NCBI GenBank assembly: GCA_934418125.1
Contig: CAKRWT010000031.1
Coordinates: 1-26,785, forward strand
Direction: 5' to 3'
From: an uncultured Lachnospiraceae bacterium
GTDB taxonomy: Bacteria; Bacillota; Clostridia; Lachnospirales; Lachnospiraceae
DNA length: 26,785 nucleotides
The notes beneath the pieces are model-generated. The model saw only the letters and a program-made list of their open reading frames with translations. It was not told the DNA's origin and did not search any database. Positions 1-6,972 of the stretch are shown piece by piece. The translations under genes and the position numbers were made by a program. Each line of letters starts with the position of its first letter. The first letter of the stretch is position 1.

Positions 1-1
1 A

Positions 2-106
2 TCCTGTACATATGATGATTCTGGTGCTTATATTAAATTATGTGAACCGATGATCGACAACAAAGGAGATAATGGGTATTGGTTTGTTAAAATGCCACAA
101 AAATAG
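2..106 (+). CDS. 3' end of unidentified protein (start outside window)
   Basis: An open frame enters from the left edge and ends at TAG 104-106, giving 34 C-terminal residues that finish in GYWFVKMPQK. Its composition is mixed polar and aromatic, with no membrane segment and no motif I recognise. No terminator follows directly. The next feature downstream is the minus-strand IS21 remnant, so this gene's own terminator may have been displaced to 530-640. The frame could be a chance opening, but its length before the stop and coding-like composition favour a real C-terminus. No function is assigned. Confidence 0.4.
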   Translation, partial: SCTYDDSGAYIKLCEPMIDNKGDNGYWFVKMPQK

Positions 107-126
107 AGCGTATATTTTGTAATGGA

Positions 127-324
127 TTACGCGTTCAACTTCTTGTTGAATCGAAGTTCCCACTCGAAATTTATGATAGATGAAAATCTGTCCTGGAAGT
201 TTGACAGGTCGGAGTTGGGGTTCAGCAATTGTTCCTCATAGGCCTCTGCCATGTCGGACAGTTTCATCTGCCTGAGGCGGTCTGCAATGACCATTTCCTC
301 GGCGGTTAATTTATTGGTTACCAT
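127..324 (-). pseudogene. istB: IS21-family helper ATPase IstB, N-terminal fragment
   Basis: The fragment encodes 65 residues matching the N-terminal domain of IstB, the DnaC/AAA+-like helper of IS21 transposases. The pattern is LRQMKLSDMAEAYEEQL followed by an FQDRFSSIINFEWELR stretch and NKKLN. Intact IstB is about 250 residues and goes on to a Walker A P-loop. Here a stop follows NKKLNA and none of the ATPase domain is present, so the gene is truncated and cannot work. The start ATG at 324 is preceded by an AAGGTG ribosome site, and the istA fragment ends 12 bases upstream, the usual istA-istB arrangement. The deletion or decay boundary lies near 120-127. Confidence 0.75.
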
Positions 325-336
325 TCGTATTCACCT

Positions 337-534
337 TTACTTATAAAAGTCCTTTCCTCTGATGTTTTCGTGGCTTGGAAGAGATTTCCCTCCGCCACCG
401 GAATCCGTGCTGTTTGCAACGGTTCCGAGGACTCTTTTAAAGTATGAATACTTACATGCATGTATTTCTATGCATTTGCGGAATATTACAGTTGTCTGAT
501 TTACGAACAATTTAATAACAAATTTACACAGCAC
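337..534 (-). pseudogene. istA: IS21-family transposase IstA, C-terminal fragment
   Basis: The last roughly 45 codons read CIEIHACKYSYFKRVL, a Gly/Ser linker, and then LPSHENIRGKDFYK before the stop at 337. The HENIRGKDFYK-type ending is the typical IstA C-terminus, and YSYFKRVL matches the segment just before it. Family knowledge puts IstA at about 400-500 residues, with HTH and DDE domains upstream; these are absent. The reading above roughly position 475 does not look like IstA, so the element's upstream boundary probably lies there. Together with the istB fragment this marks a dead IS21-type insertion read on the minus strand. I saw no clear terminal inverted repeats. Confidence 0.65.
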
Positions 535-561
535 TTTAGCCTAAAGGTTAAGGTGCTTTTT
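530..561 (+). terminator. Intrinsic terminator 1 (tandem pair)
   Basis: Arm 530-541 (AGCACTTTAGCC) pairs with 546-557 (GGTTAAGGTGCT) over 12 positions with G-U pairs and a 4-base loop. A T run at 557-561 follows. No complete plus-strand gene lies just upstream, so it may once have served the gene ending at 106. Confidence 0.6.
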
Positions 562-596
562 GAGTAAGTGTCAAATCTAAAATATCCTTTATATGT

Positions 597-640
597 ATCA
601 CTCAGATTAGATTCAAAATTTCGGTCTGGGTGATTTTTTT
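597..640 (+). terminator. Intrinsic terminator 2 (tandem pair)
   Basis: Arm 597-606 (ATCACTCAGA) pairs with 625-634 (TCTGGGTGAT), with one G-U pair and an A/T-rich loop. A run of seven T residues at 634-640 follows. With the hairpin at 530-561 it would insulate the PTS operon promoter from upstream transcription. Confidence 0.6.
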
Positions 641-900
641 GTGTGAGTAATGTATGGATAATAAGGAAAAATTGCAAAAATCGGAAAAGTATCTGAAAAC
701 AGCACAATAATATTGGGATTTACGATTATTGTGCAAATTTATTATAAATAGCTGGACAAGTGGGATAATATAGGTTAATATGTATATACATCAGATGTGA
801 CGAGTCAGATAATTGTGCAAAATAACATAATAAAAACAATTTATAAAAACTATGAGTTGTCAATTCGTCAAAATAAATGGGAACGGGAGATGAGAAACGG
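641..900 (+). promoter_or_regulatory. Control region of the ptsH-nagE operon
   Basis: This stretch has no gene. A perfect inverted repeat GCACAATAAT (702-711) / ATTATTGTGC (725-734) is followed by a further related half site, AATTGTGCAAA at 811-821. A likely extended -10 element, TGGGATAAT, lies at 761-769, with no good -35. A perfect 12-base palindrome ATGTATATACAT at 780-791 falls just after the predicted start point; its form resembles operators of GntR/HutC-type regulators such as TreR. An imperfect leader stem (798-815 with 861-870) is possible. The ribosome site for ptsH is GGGAG at about 886-890. Promoter position is inferred; the repeats are seen directly. Confidence 0.5.
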
Positions 901-1158
901 ATGAAACAGTTTACTTACGTGATTACGGATGAAATTGGTATTCATGCAAGACCGGCGGGTCTTCTGGCTAAAGAAGCTAAGCAGTTTCAGAGCACAGTGA
1001 TGTTGGCCTGTAATGGAAAGAGTGCTGCTGCAAACAAGCTGATGGCTGTTATGGGAATGGGCGTTAAGCAGGGAAATTCAGTTGAGGTTTCGATTGAGGG
1101 ACCAGATGAGGATGCTGCTTATGAGGCAATGGAGAAGTTTTTTCAGGAGAATCTGTAA
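901..1158 (+). CDS. ptsH: Phosphocarrier protein HPr (no Ser46)
   Basis: This is the cytoplasmic phosphocarrier of the sugar phosphotransferase system. It takes phosphate from enzyme I and passes it to EIIA. The 85-residue protein has normal length, with GIHARPAG placing the phosphorylated His at residue 15 and Arg17 beside it. Aligning NGKSAAANKLMAVMGMG with Bacillus HPr by the NGK and VM anchors puts Lys at position 46, where Gram-positive HPr normally has the Ser phosphorylated by HPr kinase. Ser46-based CcpA signalling by this copy is therefore unlikely. I chose ATG 901 because it has a GGGAG ribosome site and gives the family length; an in-frame ATG at 877 would add eight atypical residues. 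First gene of the GlcNAc operon. Confidence 0.95.
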   Translation: MKQFTYVITDEIGIHARPAGLLAKEAKQFQSTVMLACNGKSAAANKLMAVMGMGVKQGNSVEVSIEGPDEDAAYEAMEKFFQENL

Positions 1159-1194
1159 AAACAGAATCCTGTGACTCACATGAGAGGGTGTAAA

Positions 1195-2814
1195 ATGGAA
1201 AAATATATTGGAAAATCCGTATATAAAGGAATTGCAATCGGTCCTGTTCATGTTCTGAAAAAAAGAGATTACCTCGTTAAGAGAATACATGTAGATGATG
1301 TGGAAGAAGAGCTGGAGCGTCTTGAGAAAGCTAAAGAACAGGCATTAAGCCAGCTTGGGGAACTGTATGAGAAAGCTATGCAGGAGGTTGGAGAGGTCAA
1401 TGCGGCGATTTTTGAAGTCCATCAGATGATGCTTGAGGACGATGATTATCAAGAGGCCATACACAGTCTGATTCGGAACGAGGAAGTGAATGCGGAATAT
1501 GCGGTAGCGGTTACCGGTGATAATTTTGCGGAAATGTTTGCCAATATGGATGATGAATATATGCAGGCACGCTCGGCAGATGTCAGGGACATTTCGGATC
1601 GACTGGTTCGTAACCTTGCCGGAGAGGAGCAGATGGACTGGAGTAAGTTGGAACCATCCATTATTGTTGCAGATGATTTAACACCGAGTGAAACGGTTCA
1701 AATGGATAAGAAGAAAATTCTTGCCTTTGTTACGGTTCATGGTTCTACTAATTCACATACGGCGATTCTTGCCCGTATGATGAACATTCCGGCACTGATT
1801 GGTGTGCCACTTGAACCGGAGAAGCTTCATAATGGGACCATGGCTGTTGTGGATGGTAAAAGGGGAGCCTTTTTCCTTGATCCCGATGAAAATGAAATTA
1901 ATCTGGCAAAGGTACAGCAGCAGGAGGAGCAGGAACAGAAGCTTCTTTTAGAGAATTATAAAGGCAGGGAATCGGTTACAAAAAGCGGTAAGAAAATTCA
2001 TGTTTTTGCAAATATCGGCAGTGTTTCGGATGTGGCTTATGTGTTGGAGAATGATGCCGAGGGAATCGGGTTATTCCGGAGTGAGTTCCTGTATCTTGGC
2101 AGGTCTAACCTTCCGGATGAGAACGAACAGTTTAATGCTTATCGACAGGTATTGCAGATGATGGCTGGTAAGAAGGTTGTCATAAGGACATTGGATATTG
2201 GAGCGGATAAGAATGTGGATTATCTCGGGCTGGGACAGGAGGATAATCCGGCTATGGGATATCGTGCAATCCGGATTTGTCTGGAACAGCCGGATATTTT
2301 TAAAACGCAGTTGAGAGCTCTTCTGCGGGCAGCTAAATACGGAAATCTTGCGATTATGTATCCGATGATTATTTCGGTGGAAGAGGTTAAGAGTATTAGG
2401 GAAATTGTTAAAGAGGTAGCAAAGGAACTGGAGGAAGAGAACGTTCCGTACATCATTCCGGAGCAGGGAATTATGGTGGAGACACCGGCAGCTGTTATGA
2501 TGAGTGAGGAGCTTGCGGAGCTTGTAGACTTTTTTAGTATTGGAACCAATGATTTAACCCAGTATACACTGGCAATCGACCGGCAGAACAGTAAGCTGGA
2601 CCGGTTCTATAACCCACATCATGAAGCAATTCTTCGAATGATACAAAAGACAATTGATGGTGCTCATAAGCATGGTAAGTGGGTCGGTATCTGCGGAGAA
2701 CTTGGAGCAGATACAGCACTTACAGAGCGTTTTGTACAGATGGGGATTGATGAGCTGAGTGTTGCACCATCGATGGTGCTTCCGGTTCGCAGTAAAATAT
2801 GTGAAATGGAGTAA
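1195..2814 (+). CDS. ptsI: PTS enzyme I (phosphoenolpyruvate-protein phosphotransferase)
   Basis: Enzyme I autophosphorylates from phosphoenolpyruvate and transfers the phosphate to HPr in the cytoplasm. The N-terminal HPr-binding and phosphohistidine domains lead to the active site GSTNSHTAILARMMNIPA, with the phosphorylated His at residue 188. The C-terminal PEP-binding barrel shows GIGLFRSEFLYLG, MVETPAAVMMSEELAE, FFSIGTNDLTQYTLA and GICGELGAD, with the conserved Cys at residue 500. At 539 residues it is slightly shorter than E. coli EI (about 575) but all catalytic regions are present. ATG 1195 has a GAGAGGG ribosome site six bases upstream; a GTG at 1171 in the same frame is less likely. 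It follows ptsH after 36 bases, so the two are surely co-transcribed. Confidence 0.95.
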   Translation: MEKYIGKSVYKGIAIGPVHVLKKRDYLVKRIHVDDVEEELERLEKAKEQALSQLGELYEKAMQEVGEVNAAIFEVHQMMLEDDDYQEAIHSLIRNEEVNAEYAVAVTGDNFAEMFANMDDEYMQARSADVRDISDRLVRNLAGEEQMDWSKLEPSIIVADDLTPSETVQMDKKKILAFVTVHGSTNSHTAILARMMNIPALIGVPLEPEKLHNGTMAVVDGKRGAFFLDPDENEINLAKVQQQEEQEQKLLLENYKGRESVTKSGKKIHVFANIGSVSDVAYVLENDAEGIGLFRSEFLYLGRSNLPDENEQFNAYRQVLQMMAGKKVVIRTLDIGADKNVDYLGLGQEDNPAMGYRAIRICLEQPDIFKTQLRALLRAAKYGNLAIMYPMIISVEEVKSIREIVKEVAKELEEENVPYIIPEQGIMVETPAAVMMSEELAELVDFFSIGTNDLTQYTLAIDRQNSKLDRFYNPHHEAILRMIQKTIDGAHKHGKWVGICGELGADTALTERFVQMGIDELSVAPSMVLPVRSKICEME

Positions 2815-2819
2815 ATCAA

Positions 2820-3560
2820 ATGAGAATATACAAAGCAAAAGATTATGAGGAAATGAGCAGAAAAGCAGCAGGTATCGTTTCTGCACAGATTATCATGAAG
2901 CCGGATTGTGTGCTGGGTCTGGCAACAGGCTCTACTCCGCTTGGTCTTTATAAGCAGTTGATTGAATGGTATCGGAACGGGGATTTGGATTTCTCCGGGG
3001 TAAGAACGGTAAACCTGGATGAGTATAAGGGAATCAGCCGTGAAAATAATCAGAGTTATTATTATTTTATGCATCAGAATCTGTTTGATCATGTGAATAT
3101 TCCGATTGAGAATACGCATTTGCCAAATGGTATGGAGCCGGATTCCGAAAAGGAATGCAGGAGATATGAAGAATTGATTCAATCCATGGGAAGTGTGGAT
3201 TTACAGCTCCTTGGAATTGGACATAATGGGCATATCGGTTTTAATGAGCCGGCCGATGCGTTTGATAAGCTGGTTCACTGTGTGAACCTGACACAGTCAA
3301 CCATTGAAGCGAATAAGAGATTTTTTGCATCAGCAGAGGAAGTTCCGAAGCAGGCTTATACCATGGGAATCCAGACGATTATGCGTTCGAAAAAGATTCT
3401 CATCATTGCCAATGGCGAGGGAAAAGCAGATATTGTAAGGGATGCCTTCTTTGGACCGATTACGCCAAGAGTTCCAGCATCGGTTCTTCAGCTGCATAAT
3501 GATGTTACGCTGGTAGCTGATGAAGCTGCTTTGAGTAAAATCCCTGCATCGTTCGTTTAA
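2820..3560 (+). CDS. nagB: Glucosamine-6-phosphate deaminase
   Basis: This enzyme converts glucosamine-6-phosphate to fructose-6-phosphate and ammonia, the last committed step of amino-sugar catabolism. The protein has 246 residues. The phosphate-binding loop is LGLATGSTPLGLY near residues 32-43, followed by NLDEYKG (Asp67) and the catalytic stretch GIGHNGHIGFNEP (His138, Glu143). Position 136 is Asn where E. coli NagB has Asp141; Bacillus NagB, as I recall it, also has Asn here, so this is probably a normal variant. The protein lacks the longer C-terminal tail of the allosteric E. coli enzyme. The start lies five bases after the ptsI stop, with GGAG inside the end of ptsI, indicating tight coupling. 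Confidence 0.95.
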   Translation: MRIYKAKDYEEMSRKAAGIVSAQIIMKPDCVLGLATGSTPLGLYKQLIEWYRNGDLDFSGVRTVNLDEYKGISRENNQSYYYFMHQNLFDHVNIPIENTHLPNGMEPDSEKECRRYEELIQSMGSVDLQLLGIGHNGHIGFNEPADAFDKLVHCVNLTQSTIEANKRFFASAEEVPKQAYTMGIQTIMRSKKILIIANGEGKADIVRDAFFGPITPRVPASVLQLHNDVTLVADEAALSKIPASFV

Positions 3561-3598
3561 GAGAAGCTGTGAGAAAGCAGAACGGATAGAGGTATGGA

Positions 3599-4732
3599 AT
3601 GATGATTATAAAGAATGCAAATGTTTTTACATCGGATCACCGGTTCGTCAAGGGTGATGTTACTATAGCAGGTGACCGGTTTTCTGCAGTCCTGAAAGAA
3701 GCAGATGATAACGGACAGGTAGTGGATGCTAGTGGACTATACATGATTCCGGGACTCGTAGATATTCATTTTCATGGCTGCAAGGGTGCGGATATGTGTG
3801 ATGGAACACAGGAAGCACTGGATATTATAACTGCATATGAGGCTGGTGTGGGAGTAACATCGGTTTGTCCGGCAACCATGACAATTCCGAAGGATGAGCT
3901 TCTTACGGTAATGAAGAATGCCGGTGCATATTCCTATAAGGGAGGAGCACACCTGGTCGGTATCAATATGGAAGGACCATTTATCAGTGCTTCCAAAAAG
4001 GGCGCACAGGCGATAGAAAATATTATTCCCTGTGATTATGAGTATTTCAGACAGCTGCAGAATGCTGCAAATGGTTTGATTAAGCTTGTGGATATTGCGC
4101 CTGAAGAGCCTGGAGCTATGGAGTTTATTGACCGGACGAAATCAGAGGTGGTTATCTCCATAGCGCATACGGCATCGGATTATGATACAGCATGTGAGGC
4201 TATCCGACATGGGGCATCCCATGCAACACATCTGTATAATGCAATGCCGCCGTTGAATCATCGGAATCCGGGCGTGATTGGTGCAGTAAGAGATTCACAA
4301 TCGTGTCATGTGGAATTAATATGTGACGGGGTACATGTTCATCCGTCTGTAATTCGTGCAACCTTTGCCATGTTTGGTGCAGAACGGATCATTCTAATCA
4401 GCGACAGTATGCGGGCAACCGGATTAAAGGATGGGGAGTATACGCTGGGAGGACAACCCGTAGTGGTGAAAGGAAATCTGGCAACACTTTCTGATGGTAC
4501 GATTGCCGGTTCGGCTACGAACCTGATGGATTGTATGAGATTTGTTGTGAAAAATGCAGGAATTCCGTTGGAAGCTGCAGTGATGTGTGCATCGGAGAAT
4601 CCGGCTAAGGAAATCGGTATTTTTGGTCAGACAGGAAGTATTGAAACAGGAAAAAAAGCAGATTTTGTTCTTCTTGATAAAGAATTAAATATTGTAGGAA
4701 TTTATATCGATGGAAAGGAGCAGTCATGCTAG
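3599..4732 (+). CDS. nagA: N-acetylglucosamine-6-phosphate deacetylase
   Basis: This enzyme removes acetate from GlcNAc-6-P to give glucosamine-6-P for NagB. It has 377 residues, the usual family length, and an amidohydrolase fold. Visible motifs are DIHFHG (metal-site His57 and His59), NMEGPFIS (Glu125), SIAHT (His190), SHATHLYNAMPPLNHR (His211) and ISDSMRATG (catalytic Asp269). A GAGG ribosome site at 3589-3592 fits either ATG 3599 or the adjacent ATG 3602; I kept the first. A 38-base gap separates it from nagB, and its end overlaps the EIIA gene by seven bases, so the genes form one operon. Confidence 0.95.
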   Translation: MMIIKNANVFTSDHRFVKGDVTIAGDRFSAVLKEADDNGQVVDASGLYMIPGLVDIHFHGCKGADMCDGTQEALDIITAYEAGVGVTSVCPATMTIPKDELLTVMKNAGAYSYKGGAHLVGINMEGPFISASKKGAQAIENIIPCDYEYFRQLQNAANGLIKLVDIAPEEPGAMEFIDRTKSEVVISIAHTASDYDTACEAIRHGASHATHLYNAMPPLNHRNPGVIGAVRDSQSCHVELICDGVHVHPSVIRATFAMFGAERIILISDSMRATGLKDGEYTLGGQPVVVKGNLATLSDGTIAGSATNLMDCMRFVVKNAGIPLEAAVMCASENPAKEIGIFGQTGSIETGKKADFVLLDKELNIVGIYIDGKEQSC

Positions 4733-5205
4733 GGTTTTTTAAAGGAAAGACAAAAGAAAATGTGATTTATTCACCCTGTGCAGGAAAGGTAACGCCGCTT
4801 ACTGAGGTTCCTGACCCCACTTTTTCGGAAAAGATACTGGGTGACGGATTTGCGGTAATTCCTTCAGAGGGAAGAATTTTTGCTCCGGCGGATGGAGAGA
4901 TAACAATGGTGTTTGATACTCTGCATGCCATTACGATGACGACTGCACAGGGAACGGAGCTTCTGATTCATATCGGATTGGAAACGGTTACATTAAAGGG
5001 AGAGCCCTTCCGCGTACATGTAGAAGCAGGAAATCAGGTAAAAAGGGGAGATCTTTTAATGGAGGCAGATTTTGATAAAATCAGGGAAGCCGGATTGGAA
5101 ATCATATCTCCAGTTGTAATATGTAATACGGACAATTATTCCAGAATAAGTCTGTTAAAAGAAGGTGAGGTTTCACCGGACGAGGCAGTACTTAAAGTCG
5201 AGTAA
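4726..5205 (+). CDS. PTS EIIA component, glucose/GlcNAc family
   Basis: This is a stand-alone cytoplasmic EIIA of the Crr type, which carries phosphate from HPr to the EIIB domain. The 159-residue protein shows SPCAGKVTPLTEVPD, FAPADGEITMVFDTLHA (supporting His67) and TELLIHIGLETVTLKG with the phosphorylated His82, followed by HVEAGNQVKRGDLL. In many GlcNAc or glucose permeases EIIA is fused to EIICB; here it is a separate gene ahead of the permease. ATG 4726 overlaps the nagA stop and has AAAGGAG at 4714-4720. Its partner is most likely the EIICB protein encoded 75 bases downstream. It could also serve other Glc-family permeases lacking their own EIIA. Confidence 0.93.
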   Translation: MLGFFKGKTKENVIYSPCAGKVTPLTEVPDPTFSEKILGDGFAVIPSEGRIFAPADGEITMVFDTLHAITMTTAQGTELLIHIGLETVTLKGEPFRVHVEAGNQVKRGDLLMEADFDKIREAGLEIISPVVICNTDNYSRISLLKEGEVSPDEAVLKVE

Positions 5206-5231
5206 GTATCCGTATTGTACCCCAAAAATGG

Positions 5232-5247
5232 ATTGGACTAATCCAAT
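5232..5247 (+). promoter_or_regulatory. Candidate NagR/DasR-type operator before the permease gene
   Basis: The 16-base sequence ATTGGACTAATCCAAT has 6-base inverted arms around CTAA. It resembles the GntR/HutC-family NagR/DasR consensus core TTGGTCTAGACCAA at 11 of 14 positions, as I recall that consensus. It sits 32 bases before the EIICB start, in a GlcNAc operon, which fits such a regulator. It could also form a weak RNA stem, but the T run after it is broken. No regulator gene lies in this window. Confidence 0.45.
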
Positions 5248-5279
5248 TTTAATTTTATAAGAACAAAGGAGGAGAAAGT

Positions 5280-6752
5280 ATGAAATTTCTTCAAAAACTG
5301 GGAAAAGCGTTAATGCTTCCCGTAGCAGTATTGCCCATCTGTGGTATTCTCATGGGTATTGGCTACTGGCTGTGCCCGGCAACTATGCAGGGTGGAGATA
5401 TCCAGGGTGCAGCTAATTTAATCGGTCTGTTTTTAGTAAAAGCCGGTGGTGCTTTGATTGATAACATGGCCATTCTGTTTGCAATTGGTGTCGGTGTTGG
5501 TATGTCAGAGAAAAATGATGGTACTGGCGGAATTGCAGCACTTGCGTCCTGGTTGATGATTACCACACTTCTTTCAACCGGAGTTGTAACAACTATTATG
5601 CCGTCTGTCGCTGACAGTGCAACCAAGACTCTGGCATTTAACAAGATTGCGAACCCGTTTATCGGAATCCTTGCCGGAATCATCGGTTCTATGTGCTATA
5701 ACAGGTTTAAGAGCACTAAGCTTCCGGATTGGTTATCTTTCTTCAGTGGAAAGCGTTGTGTAGCAATTATCGCTGGTGTAGTTTCCATTCTGGTATCCGC
5801 AGTACTGCTTTTTGTATGGCCTTTACTGTTTGGCGGACTGGTTGCACTGGGACAGGCAATCGTAGGTATGGATGTAGTCGGTGCCGGTATTTATGCATTC
5901 CTGAACCGTCTGTTAATTCCTACCGGATTACACCATGCATTGAATAATGTATTCTGGTTTGATACCATCGGACTTGGAGATCTTCAGCACTTCTGGGCTG
6001 GGGAAACCTCCGCAGATGTATCCTGGAGCCTCGGAATGTATATGTCCGGTTTCTTCCCTTGTATGATGTTCGGTATCCCGGGTGCAGCACTTGCGATGGT
6101 CAGATGTGCGAAGAGCACAAAGAAAAAAGCAGCAATCGGACTTGTTGCTTCCGCAGCACTCTGTGCATTCATTTGTGGTGTTACAGAGCCGTTTGAATTT
6201 GCTTTCATGTTCCTTGCTCCTGCACTTTATGTAATTTATGCATTACTTTATGGTATCTTTACTATGATTACCGTTGCACTTGGCTTCCGTGCAGGCTTTA
6301 GCTTCTCTGCAGGCGCGATGGATTTATTATTCTCATCCTCACTTCCTGCAGCACAGAAAACATGGCTTATTATCCCGCTCGGAATCGCAGCCTTTCTTGT
6401 ATTCTACTTCGTATTCTATTTTGCTATTAAAAAATGGGATCTTAAGACCCCTGGCAGAGAAGACGATGATGATTTAGAGAAGGAAAAGAGTGTTGAACTT
6501 GCAAGTGATGATTATACAGCTATTGCAAAGACTATTCTTGAGGGCTGTGGCGGAAAGGATAATATCACAAGCATCGATAACTGTGTTACAAGATTAAGAC
6601 TGGAGGTAAAGGATATTACCGCAGTCAATGATAAGAAGATTAAATCCGCAGGTGTTGCGGGAGTCATCAAACCGGGTAAGACCTCAGTTCAGGTAGTGGT
6701 TGGAACGAAGGTTCAGTTCGTGGCAGATGCATTCTCCAAGCTTTGCGAATAA
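5280..6752 (+). CDS. nagE: PTS permease EIICB, probably N-acetylglucosamine-specific
   Basis: This membrane permease takes up and phosphorylates the sugar. The 490-residue protein has an N-terminal EIIC domain of about ten membrane segments (residues roughly 10-390) starting LQKLGKALMLPVAVLPICG. It carries the substrate-site stretch LIPTGLHHALNNVFWFD and the GVTEPFEFAFMFLAP motif. A linker near 395-415 leads to an EIIB domain with SIDNCVTRLRL, whose Cys435 is phosphorylated. The LHHALNNVFWF form is closer to GlcNAc permeases than to glucose permeases, and the neighbours nagB and nagA agree. EIIA is encoded separately upstream. The ribosome site AAAGGAGGAG is very strong. It is the last operon gene, followed by a terminator. 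Confidence 0.9.
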   Translation: MKFLQKLGKALMLPVAVLPICGILMGIGYWLCPATMQGGDIQGAANLIGLFLVKAGGALIDNMAILFAIGVGVGMSEKNDGTGGIAALASWLMITTLLSTGVVTTIMPSVADSATKTLAFNKIANPFIGILAGIIGSMCYNRFKSTKLPDWLSFFSGKRCVAIIAGVVSILVSAVLLFVWPLLFGGLVALGQAIVGMDVVGAGIYAFLNRLLIPTGLHHALNNVFWFDTIGLGDLQHFWAGETSADVSWSLGMYMSGFFPCMMFGIPGAALAMVRCAKSTKKKAAIGLVASAALCAFICGVTEPFEFAFMFLAPALYVIYALLYGIFTMITVALGFRAGFSFSAGAMDLLFSSSLPAAQKTWLIIPLGIAAFLVFYFVFYFAIKKWDLKTPGREDDDDLEKEKSVELASDDYTAIAKTILEGCGGKDNITSIDNCVTRLRLEVKDITAVNDKKIKSAGVAGVIKPGKTSVQVVVGTKVQFVADAFSKLCE

Positions 6753-6805
6753 GAAAACAGCCGTAAGTACGGCAACGAAGAAGGTTGTTAAAAACCTTTA
6801 ACAGA

Positions 6806-6839
6806 AATCGCTTAGACCATGAGGTTTAGGCGATTTTTG
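6806..6839 (+). terminator. Terminator of the PTS/nag operon
   Basis: Arm 6806-6818 (AATCGCTTAGACC) pairs with 6823-6835 (GGTTTAGGCGATT) with two G-U type pairs and a 4-base loop, then a T run to 6838. A smaller stem AAGGTT/AACCTT (6781-6798) lies just before it. Confidence 0.8.
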
Positions 6840-6895
6840 TTTGTATCTCGGCTCTATTACAATTATCATACTGGAAGACGGAACAGACAAATCAC

Positions 6896-6924
6896 TGGAC
6901 AGGACTGGCTAAAAAGTATATATT
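6896..6924 (+). promoter_or_regulatory. Promoter of cardiolipin synthase gene
   Basis: A -35-like TGGACA (6896-6901) and a -10-like TATATT (6919-6924) are 17 bases apart, about 45 bases before the ATG and after the preceding terminator. This is a sequence-based inference. Confidence 0.5.
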
Positions 6925-6972
6925 TTAAGTAATCAGAAGATAGAATTGTGTTATCAGAAAGAGAGGGGCTAG

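Noticed and set aside
877..900. Upstream in-frame ATG for ptsH giving eight extra residues
   Set aside because: The extra residues are atypical for HPr, and the GGGAG ribosome site lies inside this stretch, serving ATG 901.
1171..1194. GTG start for ptsI
   Set aside because: ATG 1195 has a much better placed GAGAGGG site and starts at the family-typical position.
3225..3245. NagB Asn136 where E. coli has catalytic Asp141, seen at first as a lost active-site residue
   Set aside because: Bacillus NagB, as I recall it, also has Asn at this place in a GxNGHIGFNEP motif, so activity is expected.
5232..5254. Stem ATTGGA/TCCAAT read as an internal terminator
   Set aside because: The stem is only six pairs and the T run is interrupted, so an operator reading is preferred.
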